Origin: Parapristionchus giblindavisi
Taxonomy: Eukaryota; Nematoda; Chromadorea; Rhabditida; Diplogasteridae
Assembly (NCBI GenBank): GCA_943737045.1
Contig: CALSFV010000243.1
Coordinates: 451,001 to 515,000 of the forward strand
Direction of reading: 5' to 3'
Length of the DNA: 64,000 nt
Part shown: one piece after another, positions 32,224 to 43,600 of the stretch
How positions within the stretch are numbered: the stretch's first letter is position 1
Layout: each line of letters opens with the position of its first letter
Program-made: the position numbers and the translations under genes
Notes under the pieces: model-generated
Databases searched by the model: none
Seen by the model: the letters and a program-made list of their open reading frames with translations, nothing else
Told to the model about the DNA's origin: nothing

Positions 32224-34933
32224 GTTGTATGCATGGCTCGTACTGCTTTGCGCTATAGATCTGTTTACTCACCATTAAATTTTACTGTTTTGGTGTTAGC
32301 GTGTTCGCTGTTATTCCGTGTGGCCCTCGTGTTTACCGAGCAAGTTAGCGATTGCTGTAGATTCTACAGTAATCCCTAGATTACTGTAACCTAATGCTAC
32401 AGTAATATATTCAACGATATGCGTTCTTCATTATTGCTGATTACCATTGCTGTCGGATGATCTTTGATCTCTCACAGTTGATAGCTTTTGATCTTTGACC
32501 CCATGCTTGTCTGTTCTAATCGTTATCATTGCTGATAGCTGAAGCTATGAATCATTTCATAGTCATCGCCTATCTGTGCTTTTGTTTTCATTTCTCGCTT
32601 GAACCTCGCATTTCGGGAATAGCTGTAGAGTAAATGCACGTATTATCGTTATTTTTGAGTTTTTCTCCTAATTTCCCACCTTTCCGCTTAGCCGTACATA
32701 CAGCCTTTCCTCCTGCGTGCCCACCTATGTGCGATATCATACTCTAGATACGTCGCTGATTTTGTGGTATTTCATTTGTTGACCCGCTGTTTTCATGTTT
32801 TTGTTCTTTCATATTCTTATCTCGAATAGCTTTACATTCAATCCATCGAACATTACTTCCCAAACATTCTATTGTGATATATTTGTTGTATGGCCAATCC
32901 ACAATATTCTGGTGTAGTCAATTTTTCTTTGAAAACCAGACAAGCGAGAGAGCATCAATTTTGAGAGAGTACATATGGTGAGCGGAGGTTCTGGATTCCA
33001 AAATGGAATGAATACTGTGAATATGCTGCACTGAATGAATTGCTCGATCTCATGACACTCGATCTCTAGATATGATCTTTGATCTCGCGTAGTAGAACGG
33101 TGACATTGTGCTCTTCTTGTCTTTATCTCTTGGTATTGACAATCATTACTGTAGGATGATCTTTGATCTTTCACAGTTGATAGCTTGTTATCGTTGACCC
33201 CATGCTTGTCTGTTCTAATCGTTATCATTACTGATATGCTGAAGCTATGAATCATTTAATAGTCATCGCCTATCTGTGCTTTTGTGTTTATTTCTCGCTT
33301 GAGCCTCACATTTCGGAAACAGCTGTAGAGTAAATGCACGTATTACCGTTATTTGTGATGTTTTTCTCCTAATTTCCCACCTTTCCGCCTAGCCATGCAC
33401 ACAACTTTCCTCCTGCGTGCCCACCTATGTGCGATATCATACTCTAGATACGTCGCTGATTTGTACATATGGTGAGCTGTGGTTCTGGATTCCAAAATGG
33501 ACAGAATACTGTGAATCTGCTGCAGTGAATGAATTGCTCGATCTCATGACACTCGATCTCTAGATATGATCTTTGATCACGCAGTGTAGAACGGCGACAT
33601 TGGACTATTCTTCTCTATCTGTCTATTGGTATTGCTGTTGACCATCATTGATGTAGGGTGATCTTTGATCTCTCACAGTTGATAGCTTGTTATCTCCGAC
33701 CCCATGCTTGTCTACTCTAATCGTTATCATTACTGATAAGCGGAAGCTATGAATCATTTCATAGTCATCGCCTATCTATGTTTTTGTTTTATTTCTCGCT
33801 TAAGCCTCACATTTCGGGAACAGCTATAGATTAAATGCATGCATTATCGTTATTTGCACTAAACATGCGATACCATGCTCTAGATACCGTTGCTGGAGTT
33901 GTGGCTTTCATTTGTTGAACCCGCTGTTTCCATGTTTTTGTTTTGTCATATTCTTATCTCGAATTGCTGTACACTCGATGGACGAACATTATCCAGTATT
34001 GTATGACCAATCCATATTCTGGTGTAAGCCATTTTTCTTTGAAAGGCAGACAAGCGAGAGAGCATTAATTTTGAGAGAGTACATATGTTGAGCGGTCGTT
34101 CTGGATTCCAAAATGGAATGAATACTGTGAATCCACTGCAGTGACTTGCTCGATCTCACGACATTAGATCTCTAGATATGATCTTTGATCTCGTATAGTG
34201 GAACGATGACATTGTACTATTCTTCTCTATCTTTCTATTGGTATTGCTGTTGACCATCATTGGTGTCGGATGATCTTTGATCTCTCACAGTTGATAGCTT
34301 GTGATCGTTGACCCCATGCTTGTCTGTTCTAATCGGTATCATTACTGATATTCTGAAGCTATCAATCATTTAATAGTCATCGCCTATCTAAGCTTTTGTT
34401 GTTGTTTCTCGCTTGAGCCCCACATTTCGGGAACAGCGTGGAGTAAATGCATACATTATCGTTATTTGTGATGTTTTCTCCTAATTTCCCACCTACCCTC
34501 CTAGCCATGCACACAGCCTTTCCTCCAGCGTGCCCACCTATGTGCGATACCATACTCTAGATACGAATGCATTACTGTGAGCGTTGCTGGTGTTGTGGCT
34601 TTCATTTGTTGAACCCGTGGTTTTCATGTTTTTGTTTTGTCATATTCTTCTCTCGAATAGCTTTACATTCAATCCAGCGAACATTTTTTCCGAAACATTC
34701 TATTGTGATATTGCCCAGTGTTTCATGATCAATGCACAATATTCTGGTGGTGTCTAGTTTTCTTTGAAAACCAGACAATCGAGAGAGCATTAATTTTGAG
34801 AGAGTACATATGGTGAGCGGTGGTTCTGGATTCCAAAATGGAATGAACACTGCGAATCTGCTGCACTGAATGACTTGCTCGATCTCATGACATTAGATCT
34901 CTAGATATGATCTTTGATCTCGCCTAGTAGAAC

Positions 34934-35137
34934 CATAGGTCGAATAGCTAGGTTATCGGTTTTCAAAATCCGGTCAGGTTTTTCGATTTTTGGTAAATTT
35001 GGCTCTAAATCCGGTCAGGTTTTTCGATTTTTGTGCAATTTTGGCTCAAAATCAGGTCAGGTTTTTTCGATTTTTGTGAAATTTTGGCTCAAAATCCGGT
35101 CAGGCTTGGTACTTTATAACCTACTTTTCGACCTATG
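34934..35137. mobile_element. MITE family A copy, full length
   Basis: CATAGGTCGAATAGCTAGG at the left and ACTTTTCGACCTATG at the right, with four internal units around AAAATCCGGTCAGG. Inserted in an array unit. Confidence 0.85.
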
Positions 35138-35869
35138 AGTAGAACTGTGGCAATTAACACTTTTTCTCTCTGTCTTTTGGTATTGCTGTTGGCCATCATT
35201 GATGTAGGGTGATCTTTGATCTCTCAAAGTTGATAGCATGTTATCTCCGACCCCATGCTTGTCTGTTCTAATCATTATCTTTGGATGACCAAAGGTGACC
35301 AATTATCATACACTTGATGCGAACAGTAACATCAGACATCTCATTGCTTGCATCATTGTATAGTTTTTAAATTGTAGATGTACATGTGTCGTCGGTAGTT
35401 GTCCCCAAAAAGTGTTCTTGATTTTTTTACGGTTGCTTACTTGGTTGTTTCGTTTGTGTTGAGTTTCACCCTATGTATAGTATTGCAGCAATACCATGAT
35501 CAATGATACAGCTACTTTAGATACTAGATACTCTAGATGCTCATGGGTGTGTCTGGGCGAATTGCTGGTATTGTGGCACTTCATTTGTTGAACCCGCTGT
35601 TTTCATGTTTTTGTTTTGTCATATGCTTATTTCGAATAGAATTTCATTCAATTCTGTTTTTCACTATCTGTCTATCGGTATTGCTGCTGATCATCACTGC
35701 TTTAGGATGATCTTTGATCTTTCACAGTTGATAGATTGTGATCTTTGACACCATGGTTGTCTGTTCTAAAAGTTATCTTTGCTGATAAGCTGATGCTATG
35801 AATCATTTAATTGTCATCGCTCGTCTGCTTTTATTTTTTAATCATTTAACCCCTTGGGGCTAGCATTTC

Positions 35870-37640
35870 GGGAAAGTGATGATTCTATTCGACATTTTTT
35901 CCTGTTGTTATATAATAATATTATTCATGAGACATACAATGAAAGTTGTGATGATAAAAGGGAAAATTTCTATGATAATGACTAGCCGCGCCTCGCAAGC
36001 TCGGCGCGACTATCGTGGAGGGGGGGGGACCCCGAACCCCCCCTCCCATCTGTGTGCTATTTAGTATTTGTAATAGCGAAAATGGTAATGAATTTCTCAC
36101 CGTTCGTCTGTCTGTACGTCTATTGTTTGTTCCATGTCTTCCTCCAGGAACCCCTCATGATCTATGCGTGTGACGTGAACAGTAGCATCACGTATCACAT
36201 CTGTTTTTCTTCCACTTCCACTTGTTACCACTGCTGCAATGTTGTAGATACATCTCTGATTGTGACCGATCAGAGACGGTCCCTGGTGATCCCGCGGGAT
36301 AAACCCAACTGCATGCTTTTGATTTTTATGGGTGCCTGCAAAGTTGGACACTGACATATTTTATTGAAATTTGCCTATTTCTTTCGGATACCCACGTGCA
36401 ATTTTGTCTCAAAATGTGGATACACTAACGCGCTTATACCGTCGGGGGATATTCACAGACTTCTGACAATCATCAGTTTGGCCCGCTGCATTCATGTTTT
36501 GCGTATTGCATATGCAATAAAGGTATAATAGAGCTTTGGTACTCGAAACCGTGGTTTTAATGTCATATACTATTTCATAAAGTATGATCTATTGGAAAAA
36601 ATACTGTCGTGAGCTAAAAATTACATCGACTCGACTTGCAAGCAGTTTATATAAAAAATTTCATGGAATGTCTTTTATCGCTGTACCAAGCATAACTCAA
36701 CCCAGTCAGGTAGCCGTTCTCATCTCGCATGACTTCCCTGTGCATCTGTGACTTGCTGTGGCTGATTTCATAACATTCGATTTGCGATGCCACGTTCTTG
36801 ATCGAGTGTATCGTAGCATGACGACTGTTTTTATCGGTATTTGATGTTTGTTCTTCAACACTCGCCTGTTCTACTTAATTTATGTCGCTATCTCCATCTC
36901 CTATACTCTCCATCGCTATTACTATTTCTCGGTCTCTCTCTCTATATTCGTATCTCCATAACTATCTCCCTCTACCTCTCCCTCTCCTTTTCCTCTCCCT
37001 CTCCTTTTCCTCTCCCTCTCCTTTTCCTCTCCCTCTCCTTTTCCTCTTCCTCTCCCTCTCCTTTTCCTCTTCCTCTCCTTTTCCTCTCCCTCTTTCTCCC
37101 CCTCCCCCTCCACTCTCCCTCTCCCTCTGCCTCTCCACTTCCTCGTTTCCTCATCTTGTTGTCGTCGTTCTCTGTCACATAGCAAGGTCAACCACAGTTT
37201 AACTGTCCTATACTCCCCATCTCGCCCCCCCCTCTTGTTTTCCCCCGATGATCATCTACCGCATTTCGTTTCTCGATTACCACAATATGTACGCTGTGTT
37301 GTTCTGACTCATTCTCTAGTATACCCTAGCCTTGTGACTTTGTCCATCCCATCACTTCCTCAAATAGCTTTGGAACCGTGTGCGCTCTGGTCGCTCTCTA
37401 GCTTTCGTCCACTGCGACAGGCGCGTTAAAGCTCAGATTTTCGAACGAAAGGCGCTTAGTCGGACCAGTAGAAATGTTACGGATCCTTTAATAGCTTCGA
37501 GTTGCTTAACTTCGATGCCAACTCCCTATGAGTCATATACGTTTAGTCGTTGTTGATTTTACATCATCGTGCTTCAGATCATTTCATTTATTCCCATCTG
37601 AGCATTAATGTCTGATATGATAAATAATTGAATTAATTAA
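35870..37640. other. Spacer with G-rich hairpin and pyrimidine minisatellite
   Basis: 36010-36050 pairs GGAGGGGGGGG with CCCCCCCTCCC around a short loop. 36080-36760 is loosely similar to 30860-31300. 36925-37150 is an almost pure pyrimidine tract built of an ~18-bp CCTCTCCCTCTCCTTTT unit. No gene is supported; the long frames across the tract are low-complexity. Confidence 0.6.
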
Positions 37641-37654
37641 TGGAATTGCTTCAG

Positions 37655-40600
37655 ATGCCTCCAGCATCGTCGACGTCGTTGACCACGTCGACGCCCTCCT
37701 CGACGGAGTGCCGTCTGGCGGCACGAAGAGCCATAGGCGTGCTGCGAAGACAGCAGCGAAGGACGGCCGAACGGGCGATGGGAGCAGCGCCAGAGCAGGA
37801 GATGCGAGGGTACGGTAGTTTTGGGAAGAGTATACGGTAGCTCTGGTGATTGAGGGTACAGTAGTTTTGGGAATGCACGATAGTATACGGTAGATTTAAT
37901 GATTGAAGGAGATGCGAGGGTACGGTAGTTTTGCGAATGCAGGACGCGATAGTATACGGTAGCTCTGGTGATTGAAGGAGATGCGAGGGTACGGTAGTTT
38001 TGTATACGGTAGCTCTGGTGATTGAAGGAGATGCGAGGGTACGGTAGTTTTGTAAATGCAGGAGACGATAGTATACGGTAGCTCTGGTGATTGAAGGAGA
38101 TGCGAGGGTACGGTAGTTTTGGGAAGAGGATAGTGTACGGTAGCTCTGGCGATTGAAGGAGATGCGAGGGTACGGTAGTTTTGGGAAGAGTATACGGTAG
38201 TATACGGTAGCTTTAGTGATTGAAGGAGATGCGAGGGTACGGTGGTTTTGTGGATACAATGCACTGGTATACGGTAGATTTAGTGATTTAAGTAGATGGG
38301 TGGGCACCATTCTTGTACACTGTTAAGGAATATAATAGGTTTACTGATTGCTCAAGATGTGATGATACTGTAGGTTTAGAAAAAAACATGATATGATGGT
38401 GTAGACTCTAAACTTTAGTGATTGTAAGAGATGATAGACGTACGGTAGTTTTAATGATTCCTCGAGGTGACAGGGTACTGTAGAAAGTTCCTACATTACC
38501 CTCTCATCTCGTGCAATCATTATAATTACCGTACCCTCACACCGCTTCCATTCCTACTCTGTACTATTGATGTTGTACTTTGATCTTTGACCTTTCCAGG
38601 AACGAAAGCGAATCGGCTCTCGAGCAGCTCGCCATGTATCATTTGCGATCTATTGCTGCAGAACTCGAGGTGAGGTAGCAAAAGAATCGGGCTGAGCCGG
38701 GGATTGAACCCGGGACCTCTCGCACCCTAAGCGAGAATCATACCACTAGACCACTCAGCCATGTTGAGAGAAGGGAACGACCACTCTTTTGTGTGAAACT
38801 TGCTAAGAATGAAATGCAAAAGGACAAAAGAATCGGGCTGAGCCGGGGATTGAACCCGGGACCTCTCGCACCCTAAGCGAGAATCATACCACTAGACCAC
38901 TCAGCCATGTTGAGAGAAGGGAACGACCACTCTTTTGTATGAAACTTGCTAAGAATGAAATGCAAAAGGACAAAAGAATCGGGCTGAGCCGGGGATTGAA
39001 CCCGGGACCTCTCGCACCCTAAGCGAGAATCATACCACTAGACCACTCAGCCATGTTGAGAAAAGGGAACGACCACTCTTTTGTATGAAACTTGCTAAGA
39101 ATGAAATGCAAAATGACAAAAGAAACGGGCTGAGCCGGGGATTGAACCCGGGACCTCTCGCACCCTAAGCGAGAATCATACCACCAGACCACTCAGCCAT
39201 GTTTAGAAAACGGGATGTCCACTCTTTTGTATGAAACTTGCTAAGAATGAAATGCAAAATGACAAAAGAATCGGGCTGAGCCGGGGATTGAACCCGGGAC
39301 CTCTCGCACCCTAAGCGAGAATCATACCACTAGACCACTCAGCCATGTTGAGAAAAGGGAACGACCACTCTTTTGTATGAAACTTGCTAAGATTGAAATG
39401 CAAAAGGACAAAAGAATCGGGCTGAGCCGGGGATTGAACCCGGGACCTCTCGCACCCTCTGGTGTTGAAATCCTTGCATGATCACGAATACAAGTATAAT
39501 CATGCATGATTCGAGATTCCATGCATGATCATGCATGGAATATCCATCGTTCGTGATCATGCATGGATCTTCCGTGATCATGCACGAATTTTCCGTGATC
39601 ATGCATGGAATGACAGAATCCATGCATGATCACGGATAATCCATGCATGATTCGAGTATATTCCCTGCATGCACAGTATTCTGGTCCAAGCCATTTTTCT
39701 TCCAAAGCAAGACAAAGGAGAGACCATTGTATTCGAGAGAGTTTGTATGTTGAGCGGTCGTTCTTGCTTTGAAAGTCATGAGAACGCTGTGCATGATCAT
39801 GCCACTAATTGCACGAATTTTACTGGGATCATGCAAGGATTCAAACACCTGAGCCCTAAGCGAGAATCATACCACTAGACCACTCAGCCATGTTTAGAAA
39901 ACGGGATGTCCACTCTTTTGTATGAAACTTGCTAAGAATGAAATGCAAAATGACAAAAGAATCGGGCTGAGCCGGGGATTGAACCCGGGACCTCTCGCAC
40001 CCTAAGCGAGAATCATACCACTAGACCACTCAGCCATGTTTAGAAAACGGGATGTCCACTCTTTTGTATGAAACTTGCTAAGAATGAAATGCAAAAGGAC
40101 AAAAGAATCGGGCTGAGCCGGGGATTGAACCCGGGACCTCTCGCACCCTAAGCGAGAATCATACCACTAGACCACTCAGCCATGTTTAGAAAACGGGATG
40201 TCCACTCTTTTGTACGAAACTTGCTAAGATTGAAATGCAAAAGGACAAAAGAATCGGGCTGAGCCGGGGATTGAACCCGGGACCTCTCGCACCCTAAGCG
40301 AGAATCATACCACTAGACCACTCAGCCATGTTTAGAAAACGGGATGTCCACTCTTTTGTATGAAACTTGCTAAGAATGAAATGCAAAAGGACAAAAGAAT
40401 CGGGCTGAGCCGGGGATTGAACCCGGGACCTCTCGCACCCTAAGCGAGAATCATACCACTAGACCACTCAGCCATGTATGAGCAAGCCTAAGGGGTGGGT
40501 AAGAAAGGAGAAGCTTAACTTGTTTCAGTGTGCGCGATTGGGAGTGAAGAGTGGAGGAATGTCCAATAGTTCGCTTGAAACAGGATAGACATGGACGAGG

Positions 40601-43600
40601 AGAGATGCGGGTAGAGAGTATGGAATATGGAGAGAGTGGTAGAGAGTGAGAGTGTGAGACACGTAGGAGAAGTGGGTGAGCAGTGAGTTCATGACTTGAG
40701 AGACGTTGACACTTGTGGTTCGAGTGTTACACTGTCGTATGTGTGTCTGTTGGTTGCTCATTTTTAGCGCAAGACGCCTATCCTTTTCCCCTGAATATAT
40801 TTTGTCCAACCAGCGCACAACGTTTCTCCCACACAGGGAGAGCGCTCATTGAAAACTTGGCAAAATGCCACAAAAATTACGGTCGCAATCTGCGCTCTCT
40901 CACTTTTACGTAGTCTCTCGCTTTGTCGCTCTACCCTTTTCTGTGTCCCGCCATCACCGCGGTCGAAACGCTGTGTAGCGAGCTGCCCAACTTGATCTTT
41001 GCCCTATACACTCTGGGCAAAATACATGATGTGCAAGTAAATCTTACAATTAGCTCAATGTCACTCAATGATCACCCGTTTTCTTTTAACTTTGTTCACA
41101 ATCATCGTTTTTGATCTCTAACCTCTCTAACCTCTTTTTGATCTTTGATCTTTGTTCTCTAACCGATGAAGAGATCTTTCACCTCATTGGTTTCCTTCCC
41201 TATGATCTCGGTTTTTCGTTGCTAGTTAACTTATTTAATCTAAAAATTTATATTTAAAGTGCATGCATACTTATTCTTGTACATCTGTTAATGATAATAA
41301 TTTAATTGCTCCCGTTGCAGGATGAAGTCCGTGCGTATCTTGGCGGCGGCGCGATCAAGCCGAACGGTGTGCTGTCGTTCCTAGCGCCAGATGGACGCGC
41401 TGACGGCGTCAGCGTTGAGGATGTGCTGCGATCGGCTCGTAAGTGCGCTTATTGAATACTGGATAAGTATAGTTTTTATACTATTGCATACTTTATACTA
41501 TTGAATCGATTTGATAGTTTTAGTTCTTTGCGATTCTAGCGTACGATAAATGAGATATGAAAAATAGGATTAGAACAGTGCTGTAATTTGTATTTAACGA
41601 ATTATGATATTGTTCTTTTGACTTGTATTTGAGTGGTGTTTCCGTTTTGCTCCCAGAGGCCGTATGATGAGTTTATTCTCTTAGCCAGGAAACCCCATAC
41701 ACTTCGCGCGGTAAATCATCAATAAATATATAGTATAGTATAGTATAGTAGAGATACCTTGTCCTACTTCATGAATCATACTAGTCATACTAGTAGTTGT
41801 GAAAGTGATGCAAGGTAACATGAACTTGATCCAATGAAATACGATGGGATCAAAGTTTGAATGAACAAAAATGAATCAGGTGATGCTATAGGGGCGGTAT
41901 TTAGTAGTGTAAAGAGTTTCTCCTGGCAGACGAACACTTGAGAGCTCAAACAGACAATTGCATCGTCTATTTTCTTCATAGGTCGAAAAGTATGTTGCAA
42001 AGTACCAAGCCTGACCGGATTTTACAAACCGATAACCTAGCTATTCGACCTATGGGTAGGTAGCGCCAGGGTTTGGTAGATCGATGTATATAGTCATTTG
42101 TGGATTGTACGTAGGGATTAATGTTGCTCTAGTATTATTTAGTCTGTTTGATTCTGTGACAAACGTAGCTATCCGACCTATGATCTTCTTGCAGGCGCTA
42201 CCGCAGAGGGGCGCCTTGGCGCCATCCGGCAGCTGGACGCGCCGCATCCGTCTGCGCCCGTCCGCGTCCCATCTCGAGAACACGCCGAGCCGGCGGTTTA
42301 CGGTAGCCGCCATGATGAAGAAAAGCCGGCTAGGATGAATGAGACGTTCACCATTCCGAAGATGGAAGGATTCGGCGATATCAGAGAGTTCTCGGAGCAG
42401 ATGTCGGCTAGGTATGGTCTTTGGTCTTTGATCTTTGATCCTTGATCTTTGATCTTTGATCTTTTGACTATAATCAAATAGCTGACATCAATTCGTTAAA
42501 GTTTAAAATACTTATATCCTCTTTCTATGAGCGTAGGGATACTGTGTTTTTGTTGGCAGTGATCTTTGATCTTTGTCCTTTGATCGCTGAAATTTGTATT
42601 CCACTCCCGTTCAGGGCTCCCGGTCCGTTTCATGCTGACTACGAGTACGTGAGGCGCGAAAGCAAGCGAGTCACGATCCTACAGGAGGGCTCGGATGACG
42701 AGCGGAGGTATCATTTTAAGGATCTAATTTTAAAACCAGAATTGGATCACACTGTTGAATCCCGTGCAGCATCTATATTTAACGAAATTGAGTGACAGTG
42801 ATCTCACTGCTTATTGTTGGCTGACTTGATATAGGCAAAGAATGTTAATGACGCACCTCGAGTCACTTTGAAATGAAGCTCTGACAATGCTCGATCGCTA
42901 TCTTTGTCTACGAGAGAGCGTTGCCAGAGCGGAGAGTAAAATTAGCTAGGGGTATGCCTTTAAACTGGAAGCAACCAATAAAATATCTGCTAATCTATAA
43001 TATGGATTTGCGGCCGCTCCACCGCACAAGAGGCTCCTCCCCTCTTCACTTTTCCTGACTGTAGCAGAAGGCGTGATCAATTGATTTCTCACCTTCCCCC
43101 CCCCCCCCATCCCCATCCACCTCTCTTTTAATAATTTTATTCCTTCGCATATTTTTTCTTCCACTCGAACACTTTGTACTTGTTGAAACACCCTTGCGGT
43201 GTACGATAAATAAATAAATAAAGAATCTGCAGTCATACACGCTTTGCTCCTATCACTGACTAAGCGAAAGTGACATTGTAACCGTCATTTTTTTGCTTCC
43301 AGAAGTTCGGATGATGATGAAGTGCCCGTTGTGACGCTCTCAACGATGTCGACGCCGTCCTCGGTGAAGCAAGTCGTGCAACAGGTATACGATAGCCGAT
43401 CTTTGGCTGATTGATCTTTGATCTTTCGTTTTTTTTTGTGATTCCTGAATAGTTATAGTCATACGTTTTCGATACCCTCGCCGTTTATTTTCATATAGTG
43501 GTTTCAATTTTCGAAATATGGTGGGTTGATGTCATTTTTAGCTTCATTTCGCACCAAGTTGCCTAAAATGGGCCTTATATAGTGGGTCAATCCTCGCATT

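Larger units (their letters stand above)
26750..35870. repeat. Degenerate tandem/segmental array of 0.5-1 kb units
   Basis: Three anchors recur in fixed order. TAGATATGATCTTTGATC occurs near 27775, 28756, 29418, 30322, 33067, 33561, 34173 and 34903. GATCTTTGATCTCTCACAG or variants occur about 11 times. GAACAGCTGTAGAGTAAATG or variants occur about 7 times. Units carry a minus-strand frame translating to IPFWNPE.PLTICTLSKLM, open in some copies only. On a larger scale, 26750-27040 is repeated at 31990-32360, and 29735-29985 at 35285-35510, which suggests a 5.2-5.5 kb block was duplicated. No gene family is recognised. Confidence 0.85.

Noticed and set aside
36841..37202. Several open frames encoding Ser/Leu/Pro- or Arg/Glu/Gly-rich peptides
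   Set aside because: Low-complexity translations of a pyrimidine tract, open in many frames at once.
37651..38310. 219-codon minus-strand open frame rich in tyrosine, proline and LPYPRIS repeats
   Set aside because: It is the antisense translation of the intron 1 minisatellite; periodicity in the repeat explains the open frame.
38689..40473. CRISPR-like regular array (146-bp period)
   Set aside because: The repeated unit is a complete eukaryotic tRNA gene with spacer; spacers are nearly identical, not unique.
40525..40818. 97-codon minus-strand frame near the tRNA array border
   Set aside because: Overlaps a dispersed GAGAG/CTCTC-rich repeat also found near 16.1 and 31.8 kb; composition biased.
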